Below, piece after piece: positions 34,171 through 43,001 of a stretch of DNA of 64,000 bases; position 1 is the stretch's first letter, and every line of letters begins with the position of its first letter. A program made the translations under genes and the position numbers. This DNA is from Paenibacillus tyrphae (GTDB lineage: Bacteria > Bacillota > Bacilli > Paenibacillales > NBRC-103111). The notes under the pieces were generated by a model. The model saw only the letters and a list, made by a program, of their open reading frames with translations, was not told the origin of the DNA and made no database searches. Location of the stretch: assembly GCF_027925525.1 (NCBI RefSeq), contig NZ_BSDJ01000033.1:1-64000 (forward strand). The letters run 5' to 3'.

Positions 34171-34625
34171 CGGATGATCAGTGAGTACAGACCCGTCGTT
34201 GCTGCACGAATGAGCGAAAACAACCCACGCCCTCTGCGCACCGCCCGCAGTATTTTGGCATCTCCCCAATTTCTCCCCCACACTCTACGTTCCTTCGGTA
34301 CATTTTTCGTGCCACGAACGGCTGGCTAGCGTACCAAAAGCTAGAGCATGGGGCAAGGGGTTCCAATACTCGGACAGGGACAAGCGGCGAAAGAGTACCC
34401 GTACAAAATAGAGGAACTCAAGTAACTTATTCCCTCCGAACCAGGGGTGTCTGCGAAAATAGAGGAAGTACATTTCCTCTATCAGCCTCCATCCGCGCCA
34501 CATGCATATTTTTCGACACGTATAAAGCATCTCAGTTCCGCTACATTTCGGCACCCCGCCAAAAGAAACAAATAGAGCATCTCACGTGCTCTATTTCTCC
34601 AGCACCTGCTAGAAACCTACTCCTG
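34171..34625. other. Intergenic stretch with short dispersed repeats
   Basis: No gene. AAAATAGAGGAA occurs at about 34398 and again at about 34458, with TTCCTCTAT and GTTCCGCTACATTT nearby in inverse sense, like intergenic repeats common in Paenibacillus. A hairpin terminator (34570-34597) closes it. Confidence 0.45.
34570..34597. terminator. Terminator of the nuclease-like gene
   Basis: AAATAGAGCA pairs exactly with TGCTCTATTT around a 7-base loop, 29 bases after the minus-strand gene ends. Confidence 0.85.
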
Positions 34626-35291
34626 CTACAAAAACATCGGCTTCCCATGCGGATTCAGCAGGTAAGCCCGAACGCGCAAGGTCCCAGAAGCTGGCACAAG
34701 CACCTGTCGCTTTAAGAGGCTCTGCAGCAGCTCCCGCGCATACCGCACGCTTATCCCTAAGTGTTGGCTCACTTCCGCAGGGGTCACCCGCCGCTGCTTA
34801 TGAACGAGCAAGCGCACAATTTCTTTTTCCTTCAGGGTCAACGCGATCGGCACACTCTCGTCCCCGAACCATCTGCCCATCAGTTGCTGGATCATTTGCT
34901 GGCAGCGCCTCGGCTTCTCTTTTATATCGTCGTAAGCAAAGCGAAACACCTTCCAATCGTCAATCACCAGATGGTTCTGTCGGACAAGCTGATCGGCGAA
35001 TTGCCATCGGTTCGCATCCCGGCTATGCGGACCATAGCCGTCGATTTCGAAGCATACTTTGAACGGCGGGCGCAAATAGGCAAAATCCAAGTAGCGGGTT
35101 CCATCCTTGAAGTCATGAACCTCAAACTCCGGATACAAGTGTTCAAAACGTCCGACAGCTGGCCACCACACTTCTTGCAGAAAAAGCTTCTCGGCATGCC
35201 CAAGCCCCTCCTTCAAACGCCGCAGCCTCTCACCCGCTGCCAACTGCACATGCGCATGCAAAAAAGCTTCGTAAGCATCTTGAAATCTCAT
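34626..35291 (-). CDS. PD-(D/E)XK nuclease-like domain fused to a winged helix
   Basis: The 221-aa protein has a helical N-terminus, then a Vsr/DUF559-like nuclease core. RYLDFAYLRPPFKVCFEIDGYGPHSRD supplies Asp and the E-X-D pair, and HLVIDDWKVFRFAYDDI gives the last strand. A C-terminal helix-turn-helix follows (LTLKEKEIVRLLVHKQRRVTPAEVSQHLGISVRYARELLQSLLKRQVL). This suggests a sequence-guided nuclease or a nuclease fold used for DNA binding. The exact Lys of the motif is not obvious, so catalysis is uncertain. It is monocistronic with terminators on both sides. Confidence 0.7.
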   Translation of the reverse strand: MRFQDAYEAFLHAHVQLAAGERLRRLKEGLGHAEKLFLQEVWWPAVGRFEHLYPEFEVHDFKDGTRYLDFAYLRPPFKVCFEIDGYGPHSRDANRWQFADQLVRQNHLVIDDWKVFRFAYDDIKEKPRRCQQMIQQLMGRWFGDESVPIALTLKEKEIVRLLVHKQRRVTPAEVSQHLGISVRYARELLQSLLKRQVLVPASGTLRVRAYLLNPHGKPMFL

Positions 35292-35319
35292 CCCTCAGGC
35301 TCACCTCCGGAAAATAAAA

Positions 35320-35352
35320 AACCGCCCAATCTCCATTACGGAGATGGACGGT
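35320..35352. terminator. Terminator of the GH88-GH2 operon
   Basis: ACCGCCCAATCTCCAT pairs with GGAGATGGACGGT. On the minus strand GGTTTTTTAT follows, so it ends the operon above it. Confidence 0.85.
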
Positions 35353-35421
35353 GTGTGCTTCACAACCAATTCGTATCCCTTATCATAACGAATCAAGCAT
35401 TAACAAGCAAGGCGCGCAGCC

Positions 35422-36573
35422 TTAAAAAATCCGATTCCGCCAGCCGAGCAGCTTCGCGATAGCCTCTACGTAATAATAATCGCCGTAGATCAACGAGACG
35501 TCGATATTTTGCCCGGCCGGCTTGTTGCCCGTACCTTCGAGCAGAATGCCTTCGTGCTCGGGACGGTCCCACGTCGCGTAATGCTGCGTCAGCGAAAGCA
35601 GAATGCGCTCCGCTGCACGGCGGTACACCGCGCCCTCTGCCCCCGGGAGCGCCGCGCCCAGCTCAATAAGCCCGGAAACGGCGCACGTCGCCGCAGACGT
35701 ATCGCGCGGCTCGCCGTCGAGCGGGTCGGCGGCACGGAAATCCCAATGCGGCACGTGGTCGTCCGGCAGGCAGGCCAGGAAGTAATGCGCCACCTGCTGC
35801 GCCGCATGCAAATACCGTTTGTCGCCCGTGTAGCGGTACGTGTTCGCCATACCGTGCAGCGCCCACGAGGCGCCGCGGCTCCAGGACGAGTCCGGCCCGT
35901 GGCCTTGGCCGCCGAGCGGCTCGATTAGCTCGCCCGTCTGCGGGTCGAAGCTGAGAATATGGTTCACCGAGCCGTCCGGGCGGATGAACTTATCCACGAC
36001 CGTATCGGCATGCGCTCTGGCGATATGATCAAAACGGGGATCGCCGATCTCCTGCGCTGCCCAGAACAAGATGGACAGATTCATCGACGAATCGACGATC
36101 GACCAGCCGATCTTATCTTGATTCCACGCGCGCAGGAAGCTGCCCGCAAGATTGAACCGTCCCGCGAGGAAGTTCGCAGCCTGCAAGCCGCGGCGCTTGG
36201 CGTCCTTGTCGCCGGTCAGCTTGTATTTGATGACGGAGGTAGGAAGAAACTGGAACCCCACGTCGTGGTGAAAATTGTTGTCTTGAATCGTCTTTTGCTC
36301 GAACTTTTCATCCCAAGGCCATGCGGCTTCCCGGTAGTGCTCTTTTCCGGTCATGTCGTACATGATCCACAGAATGCCCGGCCAGAATCCGGCCGTCCAC
36401 CAATCCAGCCGCATATCATCGTACAGACCGTCGGCTTTGGCCACGTGCGGCGATTTCTCGCCCAGCTGCCCGATCATCCGGTCCACCTTCACCTGCAAAG
36501 CGTCCCAAATCGCCGGGAGCGCCACCTTCAGATCGGACGCTTGCGCCCATTTACTCGTATCGATCACTGTCAT
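35422..36573 (-). CDS. GH88 unsaturated glucuronyl hydrolase
   Basis: The 383-aa cytoplasmic protein matches unsaturated beta-glucuronyl hydrolases. It has DWWTAGFWPGILWIMYD, the catalytic-Asp segment DNNFHHDVGFQFLPTS, a second Asp in IVDSSMNLSILFWAAQE, GHGPDSSWSRGASWALHG and HWDFRAADPLDGEPRDTSAATCAVSGL. It cleaves unsaturated glucuronic acid from lyase products such as those of glycosaminoglycans or xanthan/gellan-like polymers. GGAGGAGGAG precedes the ATG. It follows the GH2 gene by 22 bases in the same operon. Confidence 0.88.
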   Translation of the reverse strand: MTVIDTSKWAQASDLKVALPAIWDALQVKVDRMIGQLGEKSPHVAKADGLYDDMRLDWWTAGFWPGILWIMYDMTGKEHYREAAWPWDEKFEQKTIQDNNFHHDVGFQFLPTSVIKYKLTGDKDAKRRGLQAANFLAGRFNLAGSFLRAWNQDKIGWSIVDSSMNLSILFWAAQEIGDPRFDHIARAHADTVVDKFIRPDGSVNHILSFDPQTGELIEPLGGQGHGPDSSWSRGASWALHGMANTYRYTGDKRYLHAAQQVAHYFLACLPDDHVPHWDFRAADPLDGEPRDTSAATCAVSGLIELGAALPGAEGAVYRRAAERILLSLTQHYATWDRPEHEGILLEGTGNKPAGQNIDVSLIYGDYYYVEAIAKLLGWRNRIF

Positions 36574-36595
36574 GCGTGAAACTCCTCCTCCGGAA

Positions 36596-39097
36596 TCAAA
36601 TCGTAATAAATGCCGTAGCCATCCCTTCACACGCCGCGCTGACCACCGACACCCGTGAATGCTCTGCCCCGGGCTTTCCGCCGCCACCAACCAGCGACGC
36701 TGCCGGACCTCCGGCCGTAACGAAGTCCGTGACCGAGATGCCCGCCGGCAAGCCGCCCTGCGGATCGACGTAAATCCCGGCCAGCCCCGTTGCGAGCTGA
36801 ACTAGCCGCGAACCGCGGATCGTGCCGAAACCGTCCAGCAGCCGGCCGTCTCCCGCAAGACCGAAGCGGACGAAGCTCGCCACGTCGGGGCAGAACACGC
36901 CATGGGCATCGTAGGCCCGTGCTTCCACATAAACCCGCCCGTCCTCTTGCGGCTCGGCCGTCAGCCGCAGCTCCGCAGGAGCGCCCCAGACCTCCGTCTG
37001 GTATTCGAAGGTCAGCTCGTCTTCCACAGTGACGCCGTCTTTGACCGCAACGACCTTCACATGGTTCATACCCGCTTCCAGCGCCGTCTCCCAGCGCAAG
37101 CCTGCCGCGGGGAAATTTTGCGAATCGCGCTTCTTCATGCCGAGGCTCCGCCCATTCAGGAACAGCTCCGCCTCCACGCAGTTGGAATACACCTTGATCG
37201 TCTTCCGCTCGCCCGGAGCGCCCCAGCGTACCGGCATGGAATGCCCGTAGATGTGGACCATCGGCTTTGTTGCCCAATACGATTGGAAGACGTAATAAGC
37301 TTCTTTTTTCGTAAAATCGCGCTCGACGATCCCCTTCATGTTCAAATACGGAATCGGCGAATCCGGACGCACCGGCGTCGCAAAATCTTTAAACGACCAC
37401 TGCGCCGCCCCGGTCAGCCAATCCATATGCTCCTGCGACTTCAAGTACCAGTCGATCATTTCGCAAAAATACGTCTCCGACCAATCGCCGTCCCGGGAGA
37501 CGCGCGGCTCGCCGCCGGTCAGCAGGTAGTCGCCGTCGCGCTCGTCCGTCGTGCCGTCGCCGCGGGGAATAAATTCGAAGCCCGTGTACGTCTTCTCCAC
37601 ATGACGGGTCGGCAAATTGTCCGCGCCCCATTCCATATGGAAGAATGAGCGCACATTGTCGAACGCCGAGCGGCAGCTCGCTTCGTAATCGGTGTAAATG
37701 CCGCGGTACCAGCCCGCCCAGATGGAAGGCGAGTACACGTCAACGATGTCTTTGCAAAACTCGCAGCGGCGGATCGAGGTCAACCGGCTCGGGTCAAGCT
37801 TATGCGACAGGTCGTGGAGCTCCTTCATGAAGCGGCGGATGTCTTCCTGATCGAAATAGTCGAAATCGCACTCCCAATCGTTCTCGTTGCCAAGGCCCCA
37901 AAGAATGACCGACGGATGGTTGTAATGCTGCTCGATCATCGCCGTCAGCATGTCCCGGCACTGCTGCCGGTAGCTTTCGCCGCCAAGGCCGCCGCGGCAC
38001 CATGGGATTTCTTCCCAGACGAGAATACCCAGTTCATCGCACAGTTCCAGCACGATACGCGACTGCTGGTAATGGCCGAGACGGATGAAGTTTGCACCCA
38101 TCTCTTTGATGAGCTGCATCTCGCAGCGGATCATCTCCTCGGTCATCGCCGGTCCGACGCCCGCATGATCCTCGTGCCGATGCGTGCCGCGAAGCAGAAG
38201 CCGCTCGCCGTTCAGCTTGAACGGGCCGTGATCGACGAACTCGAAATACCGGACGCCGAACCGTTCCGCAAGCTCCGTCTCGCCATGCACGCTTTCCGCC
38301 CGGACGGTGCAGCCGTACAGATACGGATCGTCCGTGCTCCACAGGTGCGGATCGGCCAGTTCGTAGACCGCCAGCTCCTTCTCGCCCTCCCAAGGCAGGC
38401 AGCTCACGCTCGATTCCGCAAGCACAGCTCCTGCGCGGTCCGTCAGCCGGATCGTCAGCTTGAGGCTCTCCCGCTGCGCGTTCGGATTGTACAGCTTGGC
38501 TCTGACTTTCACGGTACAGCTCTGCTTCCCATCCCCCGCCGCCAAGCGGCTCGTATCCGCTTCCACATGAACCCGGGCAAGAGATACGGCAGGCACATAC
38601 ACCAGATTCAAATACCGGTAAATGCCCCCATACAAGTTAAAATCGCTCGCATCCGACGGAATCGTCTCCAGCTCTCGGCTGTTGTCGCACGCAATCGCTA
38701 CCGGGACCAGCCCTTGATACCGCTCGATGCCCGCCGCTTCGGCCGCTGCCTCGGTAATGTCGACCGTGAACTCGTCATAGCCTCCGAGATGCGAGCCGAC
38801 CTTGCTCGTGTACACATAGACATCGGTACGCTGTCCGGCGCCTTCAAAATGCAGCAGCGTCCGCCCGTTCGGATACGGATTGTTCACCGCGAGCTTCGTC
38901 CGGTACCAGCCCTGCCCCTGATAATATGTGCCGTCCGGGTCCATGACGTCGAGTGCATTGTACGTATGCGGCAGCTCCACTTTGTGCCACGGTACATTGT
39001 AGTGATTCTGGAGCTTGTCAGCCCGCCATACTTCCCACGGACCGCCGAGGCTGCCCCGGTAATGCTCCCATGCTTCGATTAACCGCTGTTTGATCAT
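36596..39097 (-). CDS. GH2 beta-galactosidase/glucuronidase-like enzyme
   Basis: The 833-aa cytoplasmic enzyme has the GH2 order: jelly-roll sugar-binding domain (about residues 20-185), Ig-like domain (about 190-285), TIM barrel (about 290-600) and C-terminal DUF4982-like region (about 650-740). Glu405 in GLGNEND is the acid/base, and Glu489 in FHMEWGAD the nucleophile. No signal peptide, so it acts on imported oligosaccharides. The neighbouring GH88 enzyme suggests a uronate-containing substrate; galactosidase or glucuronidase specificity cannot be told from sequence. The start has AAAGGA 11 bases upstream. Confidence 0.88.
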   Translation of the reverse strand: MIKQRLIEAWEHYRGSLGGPWEVWRADKLQNHYNVPWHKVELPHTYNALDVMDPDGTYYQGQGWYRTKLAVNNPYPNGRTLLHFEGAGQRTDVYVYTSKVGSHLGGYDEFTVDITEAAAEAAGIERYQGLVPVAIACDNSRELETIPSDASDFNLYGGIYRYLNLVYVPAVSLARVHVEADTSRLAAGDGKQSCTVKVRAKLYNPNAQRESLKLTIRLTDRAGAVLAESSVSCLPWEGEKELAVYELADPHLWSTDDPYLYGCTVRAESVHGETELAERFGVRYFEFVDHGPFKLNGERLLLRGTHRHEDHAGVGPAMTEEMIRCEMQLIKEMGANFIRLGHYQQSRIVLELCDELGILVWEEIPWCRGGLGGESYRQQCRDMLTAMIEQHYNHPSVILWGLGNENDWECDFDYFDQEDIRRFMKELHDLSHKLDPSRLTSIRRCEFCKDIVDVYSPSIWAGWYRGIYTDYEASCRSAFDNVRSFFHMEWGADNLPTRHVEKTYTGFEFIPRGDGTTDERDGDYLLTGGEPRVSRDGDWSETYFCEMIDWYLKSQEHMDWLTGAAQWSFKDFATPVRPDSPIPYLNMKGIVERDFTKKEAYYVFQSYWATKPMVHIYGHSMPVRWGAPGERKTIKVYSNCVEAELFLNGRSLGMKKRDSQNFPAAGLRWETALEAGMNHVKVVAVKDGVTVEDELTFEYQTEVWGAPAELRLTAEPQEDGRVYVEARAYDAHGVFCPDVASFVRFGLAGDGRLLDGFGTIRGSRLVQLATGLAGIYVDPQGGLPAGISVTDFVTAGGPAASLVGGGGKPGAEHSRVSVVSAACEGMATAFITI

Positions 39098-39214
39098 TGT
39101 GAGGCCATTCCTTTCGCGCCAATAAAGTATGCTTTCAGCATAACAAAAAAAACGCCCGCATAGTTTGGCGCTCTTATGATAAAATGTTGCTATATTACGG
39201 TGGAGGTCCCCGGC

Positions 39215-40111
39215 ATGAAACAGATGAACTACTTGAACCTGAATCGTCATCCCGTGCAGCTATCGTTTTACAAAGACCGGACGAACGAGTTCGTCGAAAT
39301 CTACCACGCGCATCAGGGAATGGAGCTTTTATATGTTCATGAAGGGCAAGGAACGGCCGTTGTAGAACAACAAATCTTCCAGATGTCGCCCGGCACCGTC
39401 TTTTGCTTCAAGCCGTTTCAGCTGCATCGCATCCGGATCGGCGAGCTACCCAAGCAGCCGTATGTGCGCTCCTTGTTCGTCTTCGAACCCTCCGTGCTCG
39501 ACGAGACGCTCGCTCCGTTTCCCGGACTTCGGGCTTTTTTCCAATCGCTGTGGAAAGACCCGCTGGCCCCCCAGGTGTACCGGACGACGGACCCCGCCGC
39601 CATGGACGCGCTGCTCCGTTCCCATCTTCCCCGCCTTGCGCCCAAGGAAGACGCCGAGCTGCTGCTGGAAGAGCAGTTGCTGTTCCTGACAGCATTCGTG
39701 CATCACTTGAAATCAGCAGCAGAACCGGCCGGCTCGCCGCTGACGGAGCGACCCGCACTGCCTAAAGCATCGGCTACCGCCGAGAAAATTATGGCTTGGA
39801 TCGAAAAGCATTACATGGAGCCCTTCGAGCTGGAACGGCTCGCGCAGGAGATTCATTTGTCCCCGAATCACGTATCCGCCGTCTTCCGGCAATCGGTAGG
39901 CAGCAGCATCACCGAATATTTGACGGCGCGCCGCATCCGGCAAGCGTGTTGGCTGCTGCGTACCACCGACAAACCGGTGCAGGACATCGGCCGTGCGGTC
40001 GGGCTTGGCAACTTCTCGTATTTTTGCCAGCTGTTTAAAAAGCAGGTCGGCCTCACGCCGAACCGGTTCAAACGGGAACCGTACGAAGCGGACAGCAAGC
40101 GTAAACCTTGA
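39215..40111 (+). CDS. AraC-family regulator, divergent from the GH2-GH88 operon
   Basis: The 298-aa protein starts MKQMNYLNLNRHP behind GGAGG. A cupin sensor (EIYHAHQGMELLYVHEGQGTAVV, MSPGTVFCFKPFQLHRI) precedes an AraC domain (EPFELERLAQEIHLSPNHVSAVFRQSVGSSITEYLTARRIRQA; KPVQDIGRAVGLGNFSYFCQLFKKQVGLTP). It is divergent from the GH2 gene across 117 bases and is the probable activator of that operon. Confidence 0.87.
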   Translation: MKQMNYLNLNRHPVQLSFYKDRTNEFVEIYHAHQGMELLYVHEGQGTAVVEQQIFQMSPGTVFCFKPFQLHRIRIGELPKQPYVRSLFVFEPSVLDETLAPFPGLRAFFQSLWKDPLAPQVYRTTDPAAMDALLRSHLPRLAPKEDAELLLEEQLLFLTAFVHHLKSAAEPAGSPLTERPALPKASATAEKIMAWIEKHYMEPFELERLAQEIHLSPNHVSAVFRQSVGSSITEYLTARRIRQACWLLRTTDKPVQDIGRAVGLGNFSYFCQLFKKQVGLTPNRFKREPYEADSKRKP

Positions 40112-40174
40112 TCTTGGGATGGAACGTGCCATGCCTTAGGGATGGCGTCCCTTTTCCTGCCATGCTATACTTTA

Positions 40175-40194
40175 AAAAGGCTCACGAGCCTTTT
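40175..40194. terminator. Short perfect hairpin before the erm leader
   Basis: AAAAGGCT and AGCCTTTT pair around CACG, with T-rich sequence after. It may end the AraC gene. A TATACT at 40166-40171 could be a -10 for the erm transcript, but its -35 is poor and the start site would fall in this hairpin. Confidence 0.55.
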
Positions 40195-40223
40195 GACTTT
40201 AATGAATTACGAGGTATTTTTTC

Positions 40224-40265
40224 ATGTGCATCCAAATGTGCGTTCAATTCATGCGTTTACGGTAA
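40224..40265 (+). CDS. Erm leader peptide ending MRLR
   Basis: Thirteen codons read MCIQMCVQFMRLR and stop, with GAGG nine bases before the ATG. The end MRLR is the macrolide-dependent ribosome-stalling motif known from the ErmD-type leader. The stop lies 5 bases before the first arm of a terminator-like hairpin, and the erm gene follows. A ribosome held on the Arg-Leu-Arg codons would cover the hairpin's left arm. This is the layout of a drug-inducible attenuator. Confidence 0.75.
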   Translation: MCIQMCVQFMRLR

Positions 40266-40269
40266 TGTG

Positions 40270-40337
40270 AGGTACAGAACACATAATCCCGGCTAAAAAA
40301 AGTTATTAGCCCGGGTTTATTTGTGCTGTACCTTTTT
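40270..40337 (+). promoter_or_regulatory. Attenuator hairpin of the erm gene
   Basis: AGGTACAG (40270-40277) pairs with CTGTACCT (40326-40333). CACA pairs with TGTG, and an inner GC stem (CCCGG with CCGGG, flanked by CTAA/TTAG) closes it. Five T follow, so it is an intrinsic terminator standing between the leader peptide and the methyltransferase. Stalling on the leader should unfold it and let transcription pass. Confidence 0.75.
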
Positions 40338-40375
40338 CATTCCCACAAAACGAATGAATGAGGTGCATATTTGTC

Positions 40376-41227
40376 ATGCCAAAAAACAAACGTCAGTCCC
40401 GTCAAGCGGGGCGTTTTACCCCTTCCAACTTTTCAGGCCAACACCTGATCCGCGATAAATCGCTTGTCCGCCGCATGATCGAGCTTGCCCGACTCTCGCC
40501 TCAGCCGCTTGTGCTGGACATCGGGGCGGGAGCCGGAGCGTTGACGATTCCGCTCGCCCAAGAAGGCTGGCAGGTGCTTGCCATCGAAAACGACCCCCGT
40601 TTCGCCGAGAAGCTCCGCGGCAAGATCGGAGAAGCGGAAGGCATCCGGCTCATTGAGGCCGACTTCCTGGAGATGCCGCTCCCCCGCAAGCCTTTTGGCG
40701 TCGTAGCCAACATCCCTTTTGCCATCACGACGGCGGTACTCGGCAGGCTGATGGATCATCCCGCCGTCCCGTTCCGGCATGGCGTGCTGATTGTCGAGCT
40801 TGGGGCGGCCCGCCGGTTTACGGCTGATCCAGTCACGCAGGCGCGCATCCTGGTATGGCGCATGCAGTTCGATCTGAAGCTCGCCGAGCCGGTATCGCCC
40901 GACCGCTTCTCGCCCCCGCCCCGGGTACAATGTGCGATCCTGACCATACGCCGCAAAAAGGAGCCGCTCGTGCGTCCGAGCGACCACGCCCGCTTCATGG
41001 GGCTCGTCACGCATGCGCTCCGGGTGCCCGGCGCCCCGCTGCACGCCGCGCTCGGGCCATGGTTCACCCCGGCTCAGCTCAAGCATCTCGTCAAGCTGCT
41101 GCTGGTGGACCGGAGCGTGCCGGTCGGCAGCTTGAACGAGCGGCAGTGGGCCGCCGTCTTCGAGACGATGATCCGCTATGTCGAGCCTTACCGCTGGCCC
41201 AAGGCAGGCGGCTTGTCCAAGCGATGA
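40376..41227 (+). CDS. erm: Erm-type 23S rRNA adenine N6-methyltransferase
   Basis: This 283-aa enzyme would methylate A2058 of 23S rRNA, giving macrolide-lincosamide-streptogramin B resistance. SNFSGQHLIRDKSLV is the conserved Erm start, DIGAGAGALT (48-57) the SAM motif I, END (71-73) the ribose-binding acidic motif and NIPF (112-115) the catalytic motif IV. RFSPPPRVQCAILTI and the tail YVEPYRWPKAGGLSKR resemble the ErmD/ErmK/Erm34 branch found in Bacillus chromosomes. GAGGTG precedes the ATG by 10 bases. High GC with no transposon nearby suggests an intrinsic gene. Resistance itself is inferred. Confidence 0.88.
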   Translation: MPKNKRQSRQAGRFTPSNFSGQHLIRDKSLVRRMIELARLSPQPLVLDIGAGAGALTIPLAQEGWQVLAIENDPRFAEKLRGKIGEAEGIRLIEADFLEMPLPRKPFGVVANIPFAITTAVLGRLMDHPAVPFRHGVLIVELGAARRFTADPVTQARILVWRMQFDLKLAEPVSPDRFSPPPRVQCAILTIRRKKEPLVRPSDHARFMGLVTHALRVPGAPLHAALGPWFTPAQLKHLVKLLLVDRSVPVGSLNERQWAAVFETMIRYVEPYRWPKAGGLSKR

Positions 41228-41363
41228 GCATCGGCCCTTCCGGAATTGCCGAATAAGTGAGCCCACCAAGGTATGACATTGACAATTTTGCCAATACTAC
41301 GAACATTGTCCAAACCGGCTGGAAACAGCCGGTCATCTTGAATCACCGAAGGGAGAAGCTACG

Positions 41364-42044
41364 ATGGCTCGACAAACCGCATTTCGTGGCGGAACGGGGA
41401 CCCATTGGCTGATGGACCCGGATATACCTTTTTCCCGTAACATCATCCTGCAGCTGCTGCTCGCGGTTTTTGTTGTCTATTGGATCGTCATGGCGATCTC
41501 GCCGACCGACCGGACCCAATGGCTGATGGAAAACGTGCTTGTTGTCGCGGCTTTTTTCACCCTGCTGTTTACGTACAAAGCATTCCGCTTCTCGAATCTA
41601 TCTTATTTGCTGATCTTTCTATTCCTCTGCGTACATGTCTTCGCGGCTCATTATACGTACCAGAATACGCCGGTCGACCAATGGCTGAAAGCTTCGTTTC
41701 ATCTCCAAAGAAGCTACTTCGACCGGGTCGTTCACTTTTTGTTCGGCCTGTGGCTTACCTACTGCCTTCGGGAGCTGCTCATCCGGGCCGCAGACTTGCG
41801 CAATTTCTGGTCTTACGGAATTCCAGTCATGACGATGCTCGGGTTCAGCGCGTTATTCGAAATTGTGGAGATGGGGGCCGCTTCCACGGCCGGACAAGCC
41901 GGAGTCGACTATCTCGGATTGCAGGGCGATGTATTCGATACCCAGAAAGATATGTTAATGGGATTCATCGGCGCCTTGATATCGATGGGTTCGCTCACCA
42001 TCATCCTGAGAAAAACGAAGCACACGGCGCCCTCCCATTCCTGA
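41364..42044 (+). CDS. DUF2238 (YjdF-like) membrane protein
   Basis: The 226-aa protein has about six membrane segments. It carries the DUF2238 signature HFLFGLWLTYCLRELLIR and EIVEMGAASTAGQAGVDYLGLQGDVFDTQKDMLMGFIGAL. Function is unknown. A GC hairpin without T-run (41314-41332) lies upstream, so partial read-through from erm is possible. Confidence 0.85.
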   Translation: MARQTAFRGGTGTHWLMDPDIPFSRNIILQLLLAVFVVYWIVMAISPTDRTQWLMENVLVVAAFFTLLFTYKAFRFSNLSYLLIFLFLCVHVFAAHYTYQNTPVDQWLKASFHLQRSYFDRVVHFLFGLWLTYCLRELLIRAADLRNFWSYGIPVMTMLGFSALFEIVEMGAASTAGQAGVDYLGLQGDVFDTQKDMLMGFIGALISMGSLTIILRKTKHTAPSHS

Positions 42045-42109
42045 TTCGGCGTTCTGCAGCGGGTCCGGCTTCTTCGGCTTCCGCCCCGCTTGCAGGGATG
42101 CCCCGACGT

Positions 42110-42964
42110 CTACTCCTCTGCCGCCGGACCGCGCCTTGCGAATTGCTTGCGGTATTCGCTCGGGGACAGACCTGTCTGCTTCTTGAAGACGCGGGAGAAA
42201 TAGTACAGCTCAAGTCCGATCTTCTCGGCTATATCCGTCACGGTCCATTCGGTTGCGGACAGCAGCTCCTTCGCTTTATCCATCCGCTTGCGGTTAATGT
42301 AGGCGATCGGGGAAAGCCCCAGCATCGTTTTGAAATATTGCATGAAGTAATTGGGGTGAAAATGCACGAGCCGCGCCAGCTCTTCAACCGTGATCCGTTC
42401 CTGCAGGTGCTCGTCTACGTAATGGAGCACCGTGTTGATTTTTCCCGTTTCGGACATCGGCGCAAGCCGCAGCCCCCGCTCCCGCTCCAGCACTTCTTCC
42501 ATATACCCGGATACGATCTCCAGCAGCACCGATTTGATGCGCAGCGGAGCCGTCAGCGACGGATTGTTGTACAGTCCGATCAAATCCTCGAACTGCTTCT
42601 CAAGCCCCGCTTCGTCCCGGACATCAATGCAGTGGGGCAGCTCCAGCATTTGAAACAGGTTCACGTCTCCCACCGTTGCCGTAAAATGGCACCAATATTT
42701 CCCGAAGCCATTGTCGCCGAGCCGGCCGAACGACAGCCGCATCCCTGCCGGCAGCAGCAGCAATTGCCCCGGCTTCGGGTGGTAGAGGCGATCGCGCAGC
42801 CGAATCCATCCTTCCCCTTCGCGTATAAAATAAAGCCGGTTCACATCCGGAAGCTCGTTGATGCTCCGCCAATTCGGCCCCACTTTGGAATAATAGGCCG
42901 TCGTCACCGTCATTTGCGTATTGTCCAAATAGCTGCGCATTCGTTGAAGCTGATTAGAGTCCAT
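42110..42964 (-). CDS. AraC-family transcriptional regulator
   Basis: The 284-aa protein has a cupin sensor (VNRLYFIREGEGWIRL, YHPKPGQLLLLPAGMRLSFG) and a C-terminal AraC domain (ERITVEELARLVHFHPNYFMQYFKTMLGLSPIAYINRKRMDKA; WTVTDIAEKIGLELYYFSRVFKKQTGLSPSEYRK). Its target is not evident, because neither neighbour is a carbohydrate gene. Confidence 0.87.
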   Translation of the reverse strand: MDSNQLQRMRSYLDNTQMTVTTAYYSKVGPNWRSINELPDVNRLYFIREGEGWIRLRDRLYHPKPGQLLLLPAGMRLSFGRLGDNGFGKYWCHFTATVGDVNLFQMLELPHCIDVRDEAGLEKQFEDLIGLYNNPSLTAPLRIKSVLLEIVSGYMEEVLERERGLRLAPMSETGKINTVLHYVDEHLQERITVEELARLVHFHPNYFMQYFKTMLGLSPIAYINRKRMDKAKELLSATEWTVTDIAEKIGLELYYFSRVFKKQTGLSPSEYRKQFARRGPAAEE

Positions 42965-43001
42965 CGCAGAACCGCTCCCCGCGCCGGAATGCTGCTTGGC
43001 G

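Noticed and set aside
33282-34283. Minus-strand frame of 333 codons opposite the second AraC gene
   Set aside because: It is the shadow of a clear AraC gene and runs into the degenerate repeat region.
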